From: Isoetes taiwanensis
Lineage: Eukaryota > Streptophyta > Lycopodiopsida > Isoetales > Isoetaceae
Direction of reading: 5' to 3'
NCBI GenBank assembly: GCA_021234155.1
Contig: JAJEKV010000378.1
Span: forward strand, 124,001-188,000
Length of the DNA: 64,000 nucleotides
Shown: positions 1-8,292 of the stretch, piece after piece
Layout of the letters: each line of letters starts with the position of its first letter
How positions within the stretch are numbered: position 1 is the stretch's first letter
Notes under the pieces: model-generated
What the model was told of the DNA's origin: nothing
Seen by the model: the letters and a program-made list of their open reading frames with translations, nothing else
The model's database searches: none
Position numbers and translations under genes: made by a program

Positions 1-11
1 GCAGGAAGAAG

Positions 12-655
12 TTGTTGCTGGGTAATATCTTTGATCTGGTTATTTGTAATGGGCCGGCACAATGGCCGTCTTCCAGCTGCTGCACTTGTAGACAGGAGAA
101 CCAAAGGGGCGACGCCAGTGTGGTGGATTACGTGCTGGCAGAGGAACAAGATTTGCACCCAATTACCCATTTTTGCATTGGAACAAATACTCGGGATGAG
201 GAAGTGGACTCAGATCACCAGCCCCTTTTCTTGTATATAAATTGGCAGGCTCCCCGTGCATCCATTGCCTCAACAACCCCGGTGCCCCGGCTGCGCCTGG
301 ATTACGACCATGCAAAGACCTATGCCGGATGCTTGAGCATGACTTGCAGGGACTACTGCAGCTCCCCACACTCCAACAGCAATCCATCCAGCTGACTCAC
401 CTGTTTCTGACAGACGCTGAAAGATATGCTTTGGGAGAGGCCACTCACAGAGGACCTCGAGTGCTACCACCTTTTCCCGTAACAGATGTTTCGATGATGA
501 GTGTCGGGAGATCAAATGCGGACTCCGGCAAGTCACGGATCCCACCTTTCGCCCACAGGCCATCAGTCAATACCGCTCCTTCCTCAAGAACAAGAAAGTC
601 AGGTACCTCGCAGAGTACTAGCAACAGATGTTCGTGAAGATTTAAGACAGCTTAG
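12..655 (+). pseudogene. LINE ORF2 remnant: end of endonuclease domain and linker
   Basis: Decayed piece of a non-LTR retrotransposon ORF2. The first frame has the typical end of an APE-type endonuclease: an ASVVDYVLA stretch near 112-145 and SDHQPL near 211-228, the conserved Ser-Asp-His of this nuclease family. Another frame, about 480-628, reads CFDDECREIK and later YRSFLKNKKVRYL, the basic linker usually found between endonuclease and reverse transcriptase. At least two frameshifts and a stop separate the pieces, so no protein is made. The sequence is more GC-rich than its surroundings and resembles the GC-rich LINE at 40.2-41.9 kb. The RT remnant at 6870-7625 on the same strand could be the continuation of this copy, separated by later insertions. 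The 5' end lies outside the window. Confidence 0.75.
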
Positions 656-1202
656 TTAGATCACAAGTCTTATATTGCAATATATCCTTTGTAATTTCAT
701 GTCTTTTCAACCTTTTATTTTCATTGCACAACTTATACTATAAAGATTATAGGTTATGCATAACAAGTTCACATAACAATTTTTACTGTAGCATTTAAAT
801 AACAGCAATATACAAATAAACCATAAGATATGCAATCGATGTCATATTTGTACCTTAGAGACTTACAGACTAGATCCTTATTGAAGATTTTAAGATCCGG
901 CTAGTTCTTAGCACAGACCCTTTGGTTTAACAGATTCATATACAGATCGATTTGTCGGTATAGGCATGCCGAACGGATTCATATGGTTTTTTGCTCCAAA
1001 TAATTGGGCCAACCTATATATAAAACAACAACCATTTGGTTCTATGGTCGGTTAAATTATTAGAAAGAGGTCATATTTTATTCTATGGTTCCTTAGACCA
1101 TAGAAATATTATATATCATGTGTGCTGGCCTTATCTCATGGTTCTCATAACAGGATGCACATGGCTAGAGTTTCACGAGAATTTGCATGATTTTACAACA
1201 TC
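656..1202 (-). mobile_element. Probable 3' LTR of the copia element
   Basis: The minus strand just downstream of a polypurine tract begins TGTTGTAAAATCATGC, as expected for the TG start of an LTR. About 180 bp further in is a TATA-like run (TTTTATATATAGG, plus-strand 1012-1023), suitable for an LTR promoter. The end facing the LINE remnant could not be fixed, so the lower boundary is approximate. No second copy of this LTR was found upstream of the gag region; only a 15-base match (GAGAATTTGCATGAT) recurs at 6011, which is too short to count. Confidence 0.5.
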
Positions 1203-1213
1203 CCCCCTTCATG
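1203..1213 (-). promoter_or_regulatory. Polypurine tract of the copia element
   Basis: The minus strand reads GAAGGGGGGA immediately before the TGTTG that starts the LTR. A purine run directly against the 3' LTR is the normal primer site for plus-strand DNA synthesis in LTR retrotransposons. Confidence 0.6.
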
Positions 1214-1335
1214 CCAATTCTCTCCTGATGTTGATTCTCTATCCAACTTCTGATATGTTTCAAACCAGGAACCTGATATATTACTTTGTATGAGACAGAT
1301 GCAATGAGTCTTGTACTCCTAATAGCAGCTTGAAT

Positions 1336-1700
1336 TTAGCAAATTTGACCTGTGATAACATCTGCCACTTGTTCATCTGTATGTATGTATTTTAGAGTAA
1401 CATATTTTGCCCCAAGTTCTCGAATGAAGTGCATATGAATCTCTATGTGTTTTGTCCTCTGATGTAGTACTGGATTTTTAGTGATAGCTATGCAACTCAT
1501 ACTATCACTTAGTAATATTGTAGGTCCTTCTTGACAAATTCCAATCTCGTTTAGCAACCTTCTTGCCCAAACTATTTCTTTCTGCTAATGTTGTAGCACA
1601 GATGACATAGCAGTGCTAGTTTGCTTTTTGGATTTCCAAATCACAGAACCTCCTCCTAACATTAATGTGAAGCCTGAAATTGATTTTCTGTGGTCTAGAT
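1336..1700 (-). pseudogene. Copia RNase H domain (remnant)
   Basis: The frame ending at 1336 carries ILLSDSMSCIAITKNPVLHQ followed by RTKHIEIHMHFIRE, the characteristic end of copia RNase H, which degrades the RNA strand of the RNA-DNA hybrid. The upstream part, about 1557-1700, reads in another frame (ISGFTLMLGGGSVIWKSKKQ) and contains a stop in what should be a WAEA-like box. A frameshift and a stop therefore inactivate it. It directly follows the RT domain and precedes the polypurine tract, as expected. Confidence 0.8.
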
Positions 1701-3480
1701 CTAAGGCCCAGTCAGCATCACATATGCTCTAAGTCTGAGATCATCATTTATGAAGCTGATTCCTTGCGCTTGCGTCCCTTTCAAAAACCTCAAAATTCTT
1801 TTAGCTGCAATCCAGTGTGACTTTCCTGGATTATTTACATATCTACTAAGTAAACTTATAGGAAATGCTATGTCTGGTCGTGTGCAATTCGTAACATAGA
1901 GTAGACAACCAATTAATTCTCTATATGGTTTGTTTGACATCTCTGTTATTTCATCCTCAGTACAAGGTGACATATCTGCTGATATTTTATGCCCTGGAAC
2001 CAAAGGAGATCCAGTAGCTTTACAATCAACCATGCCAAATCTATGAAGCATCTATTGTATATTTGCTGTTTGAGTTAATACCATTCTCTTATTCAATCTG
2101 TCCCTTCTAACCTCAACGCCCAGAAATCTTCTTAACTCCTAGATCAGCCATTTTAAATTTAACTTTTAGAATCTGCTTGCATTCATTTAGATGGTCCATG
2201 TCATTGGCCACTATCATCTACATATAAGGCAATGAAACATAACCTGTTTTTGTTTCTTCTAACATATATGTTCCCATCACTATTTAATTTCTCAAAATTG
2301 TTTTCTCTCAAGAAATTGTCTATACAGATATACCACTGACGAGGTGACTCCTTTAATCCATAAACAGCTCTCTTTAATCTCCAAACCATATTGTTTCCTT
2401 GTTCATATCCTATTGCTTGCTTATAAAGATTTCTTCTTGTAATTTAGCATTTAAAAATGCAGCATGGAATAAAATAACGGCTATGGTTAACCAAATGGCT
2501 ATTTTGTAGCAGTTTTGCCAAGAAAAATGGCTAAAGTAAATGGAAAAAATGACCCCAGAAAAAAGAAAAATTAGCCCAATTTTTTTGTTGCCCAAGTGAG
2601 CTTTTAGGTTAAATAGCCAAACCTTCACCTCCGAACATATTCACCAGGACATCGATCAGCTAAACCTAAGATATAGTGGGCTTGGAAAAATGGATAGATT
2701 AGCCCAGAATCAAACACCAATATATGTACGAACTTTAAATAATTTCAAATAGGGTTTATATTTTTCTTTTTTCTTCCACTTTCTTTCTTGTTCCAAGTAT
2801 AAAGTTGAAGCACTAGAGGAAAAGGAACAATGTACTCCTTTTTTTTTTTAGGTTTTTGAACATGTTCATGTATGTTCGTTTCTTGATTTATGTAATTACA
2901 ATAAATTCAATATCTTTGTCAATGGCTAATATTTGCCTCTATATTTTGTGAAAGTTTAGCCAAAAGCAAGAAACTGTGATGGAGAAAAACCATTTAGTTT
3001 AGCCAAGTGTCAGAAACTTCTAGCCCCAATTTGAAGGTAGTTTAGCTAAACTTATTTTGGCTATACTAAAATATAGGAGTAGTAATTTATTCCATAAAAT
3101 GCAGTACTAACATCCATGTGAAGAATTTCAAGGTATTTGGCATCTGCATAAGCCAAAAGCATTCTGATACTTGCTAGTTTGACAATAGGTGTGAATGTCT
3201 CGTCATAATCTAGTCCTTTCTTTTGTGAGTAACCTCTGACAACCAACCTAGCTTTGTAAATCTGAGAATTTCCATTAGACCCAGGTTTAAGCTTAAAGAT
3301 CCATTTGTTATCTACTTTATTCTTTCCAATTGGTTTTTCTACAAGCTCAAAAGTTTCAGTTCTTTTGAATGACCGAATTTCCTCATCCATTGCTTGTTTC
3401 CAGTTCTGTGCATCCTTTGAACTCATAGCCTCTTCAAAATTTGCAGGAACCTCAGATTCTAGCATGGCCATTATATCATT
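1701..3480 (-). pseudogene. Copia reverse transcriptase split by a MITE
   Basis: The N-terminal part (about 3480-3105) has NWKQAMDEEIRSF, NKWIFKLK and MDVSTAF, the start of copia RT. The reading is then interrupted, and the next conserved block (AFLNAKLQEEIF) reappears at 2460. Downstream come KRAVYGLKESPRQWY and the catalytic box LYVDD (about 2208-2222). The C-terminal part at 1701-2051 reads RFGMVDCKATGSPL and LIGCLLYVTNCTRPD. Frameshifts lie between 2051 and 2201. Removing the MITE between its 9-bp duplications restores collinearity of the conserved blocks, which shows when and where it inserted. The enzyme would copy the element RNA into DNA in the virus-like particle; this copy cannot. 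Confidence 0.88.
2463..3095. mobile_element. Non-autonomous Mutator-like (MULE) MITE, 633 bp
   Basis: Inserted in the copia RT. Flanked by a perfect 9-bp duplication AAAATGCAG (2454-2462 and 3096-3104), the length typical of Mutator-like elements. The ends are inverted: the left end reads CATGGAATAAAATAAC and the right end, reverse-complemented, ATGGAATAAATTAC, so the terminal repeat is short (about 10-14 bp) and imperfect. The interior is AT-rich, has no coding capacity and repeats the word GGCTAAA or its complement many times towards both ends. The class assignment rests on TSD length and TIR; no transposase is present. Confidence 0.8.
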
Positions 3481-3507
3481 TATTTCTATTTCTTCATCAT
3501 GTTCTTG

Positions 3508-3950
3508 CTACAGGCTCAAGCTTTTCCCTTTCTTTTGTCTACCATACTTCGCAAGATCTACTTTATGATCATTCATTAATCTTTCTGCTTCTGTTTTTCT
3601 CACTCCTCTCTTAGGAGCAATAACAACATCATGATTATTTAGATCTCCTGATGACATATCTTTTTCATTCCCATAAGTTGTTATGTCTTCTTTGCTTGAA
3701 TCCACTGTTTCAGATCTTATATGCATATGATCATCATCATCTAAATCAGTCATGGGAGTCTGCTCTCTTTCTGAGTGTTTGTTCTGCATTTCTTGCTTAC
3801 TAGATTTACATTCTCGATCTTTATAAAGTTTGTATTCATCAAAATGTACATCTCCACTAATGACAATTTTCTTTTTCACATGATCATATAGTTTATAACC
3901 CTTGGATTGACTGGCATATCCTATCAGGTAGCATTCTATTGATCTGTCAT
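3508..3950 (-). pseudogene. Copia integrase C-terminal and linker region
   Basis: Open frame at 3508-3879 starting near KIVISGDVHFDE, the block that usually follows the integrase core in copia polyproteins, then a Ser/Asp/Glu/Lys-rich low-complexity linker (a DLDDDDHMH run). It lies between the integrase core and RT in the right order. It ends in a stop before the RT frame resumes near 3480. No catalytic role is expected; the linker probably separates integrase from RT in the polyprotein. Confidence 0.7.
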
Positions 3951-4790
3951 CTAGTTTTCTTCTGGCACATGAATAAAACTAAAACATCCATATGCTTTAT
4001 ATTTATCAAGATTGGGTTTCAAGCCATACCATAGTTCATCTGGAGCCTTCCCATTTGTACTCCTTGAAGGCAATTTATTTTGGATTTCCACAGTAGTTTG
4101 GACTTCTTCCTCCCATAACACATTAGGCAGACCAGTGTGCTTCAACATTGACATGACAGAAATTAGTATGGATGTGTTCTTCCTTTCTACAACTCCATTC
4201 TACTGAGGTGTATATGAGCATGTAAGTTGCCTCCTTATTCCATTTGTAAAGCAATAATTATTGAACCTGCAAGATACAAACTCACCACCTCTGTCAGTTC
4301 TAAGGCATTTGACCTTCTTACCAGTTTGCCTCTCAACCTCTGCCTGATAGGCTTTGAAAGCTTCAAAAACATGATCCTTATGCTTCAGAGTGTAACACTT
4401 AGTTTTCCTGGAAAAATCATCAGTAAAAATAATGAAATACTTCTTGCCATGAATACTTCTCACATTTAAAGGGCCACATAGGTCACTATGGACCAATTCA
4501 TTTACTTCTCGTGCTCTTTTTCCTTTCTTAGGGAGCTTAGGGAATGGCCTTTGAGGCATCCGACACAAGTAAGGTACTCTTCTTCCATGTCTGATGCATG
4601 AATTCGATCTGTTTTCATCATTGTTTAAATGTGTATGATATAATCTTTCATGCCATAAACTCAGTGTTGGTACTGTGATAGCATTTATAATATTTAAGTC
4701 ATCATTTGTAAAAGCAAAAAGCTTCCCAACTCTTTTAGCAAAAAACTTTATTTCATTATCCTTCAACACTTTACAATAGTGCTTTTCAAA
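3951..4790 (-). pseudogene. Copia integrase with premature TAG before the catalytic Glu
   Basis: The frame at 4200-4859 carries a GAG-pre-integrase block (LSLWHERLYHTHL), then the first catalytic Asp in HSDLCGPL and the second in RTDRGGEF. It stops at TAG (plus-strand 4200-4202) inside the conserved TPQxNGVVERKN box. The same frame continues at once with NGVVERKN, which holds the catalytic Glu, and runs on to about 3951 (LPNVLWEEEVQTT). In active relatives the stop position is normally Gln, so a single C-to-T change is the likely lesion. The enzyme would insert the cDNA into the genome. All three DDE residues are visible, but they are separated by the stop. Confidence 0.88.
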
Positions 4791-4813
4791 ATGCACTTGA
4801 AATCCAAGATCAA

Positions 4814-5095
4814 CTAGTTGTGTAACTGAAATAAAGTCTTTACTAGATTTGGAATACAAAGAACATTTGCAAGAATGACTGGCTTCCCATTCAAATCAAA
4901 TAATTCAAGTAATCCAGCATGCTCCACTTTCTGCAAGTTTCCATCCCCCATTTGTACGAAGCTTGAACTCTTGCAGACCTTTTTCTTGAGCTTAGAAGCT
5001 GATTTGATCATGCTTCTTTCACCTCCACTATCTAGAACATAGAGGTCATCATTTTTCAGTTTGCAATCAAAATTAACTAGTCATGCTTTAGGGCA
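4814..5095 (-). pseudogene. Copia aspartic protease remnant
   Basis: The minus strand reads LYVLDSGGERSM near 5030-5075. Copia proteases normally have a DSG-Ala/Cys active site, so the Asp-Ser-Gly is kept but the following residues are altered. Downstream, VQMGDGNLQKVEHAG and LANVLCIPNLVKTLF match the flap and C-terminal part of the fold. The frame ends at 4814, where the next frame (GAG-pre-integrase) begins at 4859 with overlap, so a frameshift lies around 4815-4860. The protease would cut the Gag-Pol polyprotein. Confidence 0.75.
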
Positions 5096-5130
5096 ACTTA
5101 TCTTAGCATCTTCATCCTGAGTCTCTTATC

Positions 5131-5345
5131 TTCAGTCTTTTTTCTGCTGCCATATTCACTACTGCAAACTTCCCTCTACCCCTGCCATAACTTCCCCTGC
5201 CTCCTCGAGTTCCTCCCTTAGTATTAGGATTCTTTCCGTTGTCCATATTAGTTCTGCTGTAACCTTTCTTTGATTTATCCCTTGGGCTAGGACATTCATT
5301 GGCTAGATGTCCAAATCCTTGACAATCAAAGCACTTGTTACTTTT
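5131..5345 (-). pseudogene. Copia gag zinc knuckle (CCHC) and basic tail
   Basis: The minus strand encodes KCFDCQGFGHLANECPSP near 5278-5342, a perfect C-x2-C-x4-H-x4-C nucleocapsid knuckle, which binds element RNA. It is followed by a Gly/Arg-rich tail (GGTRGG and RGRGK repeats) typical of plant copia gag. No start codon or capsid region is left upstream because the element breaks off near 5390. Confidence 0.85.
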
Positions 5346-5394
5346 ATTCAGTTTCCTACCTCAGACATGGCAGATGAACACATATTCATAAGGC

Positions 5395-5800
5395 AGGCGA
5401 TGACAAAGATCCCAATAACTACCATATGATCATGGTAAGTAATTTATTTGCAAAGCTCTTGGCATCTATTATAGAATTTAAAATTATATTGTGGGCGGAG
5501 AAAAATAATGTAAAAGCCAAAGAACAAGCAGGATTCCGTCTAAGCATTCTACCATAGATCATCTGGTCACATTTAGAGCCCATTTAGAGTAATGCAGGAC
5601 TCGGTAAAAGGAAAAAGAAGCCCTTTTTTGCAGCCTTCATTGACTTTACGAAGGCATTTGACATAGTGGGAAGAAATAAACTGTGGGACAGCTTGGACAA
5701 GATTAAGGTGCCTATATAATATAAAGATGCTGTGCTAAGGCTATATGAGAAGGTATGGGTTCAGCTTTCCTTTCCATTTTCAGAAAAGTCAGAGATTAGG
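5395..5800 (+). pseudogene. LINE reverse transcriptase fragment
   Basis: The plus strand reads DPNNYHMIMVSNLFAKLLAS, then KEQAGFRLS, then FIDFTKAFDIVGRNKLWDSL near 5640-5700. These are the fingers and palm start of LINE RT; the block ending KAFD contains the first catalytic Asp. Stops interrupt the frame after LSILP and near 5718. The YADD box is missing because the copy breaks off near 5800. The residues differ clearly from the RT pieces at 6870-7625 and 41.8 kb, so this is a separate LINE copy or subfamily. Confidence 0.8.
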
Positions 5801-6866
5801 ATTAGTTGTCCATAAGCATCACATACAAACCAATTTTGCTGCGGTCTTTTGCACTTGAAGTAAACAGTACTTCACTTTGTTCTTCTTCTTCTTCGTCATC
5901 ATTTAGCACCAATTCTGCTCTAATTCTATTTTTATCACTTTTTCTGGCACTTTTTGACTCTTAGCAACATTTCTTACCAATGTAGCAAGTTGCTTATACT
6001 GTTTCACTAGAGAATTTGCATGATCCTATATTATAAAACCGTGGCGTCGGTCTGTTCGACCGATCGACGGCCGAGATCGTCCCAATGTCCTTGCCCCTAT
6101 GCCAACGAATCAAATAATCTACTAAACAAAACAAACCTATTTAACAATAACAATCTAATTCAATATCTATTTTTAGGATAACGAAGGCAAATTATACCAA
6201 CATATTTTAGCAAAAGCAAAATGGATTCCACATATATTCCGACTGTCTGTACAACATGACAACTACATGAATCAAGACCGACAAAAAATTACAATCCAAG
6301 ACGTTCATCCCATACAATATGCCAACGAATCAAATAATCTACTAAACAAAATATAAATCCTAACATCAACCACAAACACTACACAATCATGTCTTACCAT
6401 ACACTAAAAAAAATACAATGAGAAAACTGCATTTTAATTAAATTTCAATTCCGATGTATTGCAGTTTCAACATAGGAAGCTGCTCCAACAATCACTAATG
6501 TTTCTCATGCTTGAACCGCCTTACTATAATCACATACAAAGCGCCTCTGCCTGCTACCAAGTGCTCCTATCTGCCTGTCTACCCAGACAATGACCTCAGA
6601 ATGACAACTTACATACAAATTAAAGTTGCCATACTGAATTTCAAACACAAGAACTTGCTCAAACAACCACGAATGTTTTTCATGCTTGAACTGCCTTCGT
6701 ATAATCACACATAAAGCCCACCAACGGTGGGCAATTTTCTAGTATTACAATAGTTCGGTCTTCTGAATCGGCATCCCAGGACATTCTGGAGAAAGATATT
6801 GAGCAAGGCTATACAACCCACAGGGAACATCACCTTGAAACAATGGGTACAGTACTTGCAATAGCT
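5801..6866 (-). other. Possible minus-strand gene fragment split by the Helitron
   Basis: If the Helitron at 6024-6742 is removed, the minus strand gives a long nearly open stretch: QGDVPCGLYSLAQYLSPECP in the outer part (6743-6866) and NSLVKQYKQLATLVRNVAKS just across the junction (about 5960-6020). An acidic run (DDEEEEE) and KDRSKIGLYV follow in shifted frames near 5830-5900. I do not recognise the family. Part of the outer frame overlaps the LINE RT beginning at about 6870, so the fragment probably ends there. It could be a captured host gene piece or an unrecognised element. Confidence 0.3.
6024..6742 (+). mobile_element. Non-autonomous Helitron, 719 bp
   Basis: Starts with TC (TCCTATATTATAAAACCG) directly after an A and ends with CTAG directly before a T, the standard A^T insertion of Helitrons without target duplication. 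The 3' end carries the diagnostic hairpin: 7-bp GC-rich stem GCCCACC/GGTGGGC with loop AAC (6716-6732), then AATTTT and CTAG. Internally a 33-bp segment (TGCCAACGAATCAAATAATC...) occurs twice, near 6101 and 6321, and a second segment around GCTTGAACCGCCTTACTATA occurs near 6510 and, diverged, near 6684. No Rep/helicase gene is present, so it would depend on an autonomous partner. Confidence 0.88.
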
Positions 6867-6869
6867 TTA

Positions 6870-7625
6870 CGATCCGCCCGGGGGCCGGGCAACAGTCCCT
6901 CCATAGATGGGCCTGGCATTGGTCATCACAGAGGGGGGTGTCATCATGGGCCTGCAACGCCTAGCTAATGGGAAGGCAACAGATTTAGAGGGCATGCAGG
7001 CAGAACTTCTGAAGTGGGCTGGACCTCCAATGGTGCCTGTTCTCACGTCGCTATTCAATAAAGCATTTTAAGAAGGCTTCCCTCTGCAGTGGACCACTAG
7101 TAGAGTTGTGTCCATATATATAGCAGGTGACCCTCAATGCCCAGCCAACTATCACAATATTATGGTCAGCTCTCTCTTTGCAAAACTGTTAGCTGGCATC
7201 CTTGAGCAGCGGCTGACGACAGGTAGAAGAGGCAGATGTGCGTGCTCTGACATAGACAGACTTTCGGCCCAGGCATTCTACCATTGACCATACCTTCACT
7301 TTGTGCATGCCGATTGAGGATAGCAGGAATCACCAGCAAAACCTATATAGTTGTTTCGTGGATTTCGCAAAATCTTTTGACACAGTGCTCCGGGACAAGT
7401 TATGGGATAGATTGTGGTAGCTAGGGACCCCCATTGACTTGCACAATGCAATATACAGGCTATACGAGGCATGCTTAGGACATCTCACATCATCAGGACA
7501 ACCGGTAGTCAGTAGTATTGGAGTACGTCAGGGTTGCCCCCTCTCTCCCATATTCTTTGGCCTATGTATTGATCAGCTGGAAGACTGGCTTTCGGTCCTC
7601 GCATCTTACGGTGTCTCATTTTTAG
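6870..7625 (+). pseudogene. LINE reverse transcriptase fragment, GC-rich family
   Basis: Several frames together give an RT: RLANGKATDLEGMQAELLKW, then CPANYHNIMVSSLFAKLLAG, then FRPRHSTIDHTFTL, then FVDFAKSFDTVLRDKLWD, then GVRQGCPLSPIFFGLCIDQL in the open frame 7439-7783. The YADD block is not reached. Frameshifts and a TAG (in DRLW*LGTP) kill it. The nucleotide sequence around the FVDFAK box is very close to that at 41.76-41.88 kb on the other strand, so both belong to one GC-rich LINE family, probably the family of the endonuclease piece at 12-655. Confidence 0.85.
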
Positions 7626-7748
7626 TGTCCTTTTGTCCACCCAAATTCAAATTTAATGGAAATATCGGGGGGTGGTTGATTCTCCCTTTCTCGAGGGCTC
7701 GTTTCTTTCTTTCCATCCATTTTTTGTTCGGGCTTCTTGTGATGCAAT

Positions 7749-8292
7749 CAGGGATAGGTTCAACATCAGATATCGTTTTATAACGCACACGTATTTTTCG
7801 TTTGATACTGGCACAAATTTGACGTTTAATACGTCAAAAATACGATCCAAAAATTTCCGTCGAAAAAATTTCGCGATAAGCGAAACTTCCAGGTTCGCTT
7901 TTTTTTTTTTTTTCACAGAAGCGAACCTTCATTTAAAAAAAAAAAATATTATATATATATTTTTATTTTTATTTTTTTTTCGCGTAAGTGAAACCTTCCA
8001 TTTAAACACGCTGAAACGCCACAGAAAGTTTAAACCTTCGCTTTTACGAAAATTATTATTATTTTTTTTTTTTTTTGGCGTAAAAGCGAACCTTCTTGAT
8101 TTAAACTTACGCGAAAACTTTTTCGTTAAACTACGCGAAAAAGTTCCGCGTTTTAACCGGGTTTTCGCTTACGCCAAATTTTTTCCCACGCACGGTATTA
8201 AATATGAAAAATACGTATTTTTCCCAAAAATACGTATTTTTGTACTTTATACGTCTGAAAAAATAATTTCATACGTACAGAACCTATCCCTG
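7749..8292. mobile_element. hAT-type MITE, 544 bp
   Basis: Perfect 13-bp terminal inverted repeat CAGGGATAGGTTC (7749-7761; complement 8280-8292) and a perfect 8-bp target duplication GATGCAAT (7741-7748 and 8293-8300). CAGGG ends with an 8-bp TSD are the hAT signature. The inside is made of T- and A-runs alternating with CpG-bearing words (GCGAA/TTCGC, CGCGTAAG, AAAATACGTATTTT), several in inverted orientation, so the single strand could fold extensively. A long open frame crosses it, but this reflects composition and is not a gene. Confidence 0.92.

Larger units (their letters stand above)
1203..5390 (-). mobile_element. Ty1/copia retrotransposon, 5'-truncated and inactive
   Basis: Reading on the minus strand from high to low coordinates the domain order is gag zinc knuckle, protease, GAG-pre-integrase, integrase, reverse transcriptase, RNase H, polypurine tract. 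This order (integrase before RT) defines the copia superfamily. The 5' LTR, primer-binding site and most of gag are missing: beyond about 5390 the sequence becomes a plus-strand LINE RT. The polyprotein is broken by stops and frameshifts and by a 633-bp MITE in the RT. Domains are listed separately. Its coding sequence is otherwise well preserved, which suggests moderate age. Confidence 0.9.

Noticed and set aside
6000-6025. Second copia LTR, from the shared word GAGAATTTGCATGAT
   Set aside because: Only 15 bases match the 3' LTR end; flanking sequence differs.
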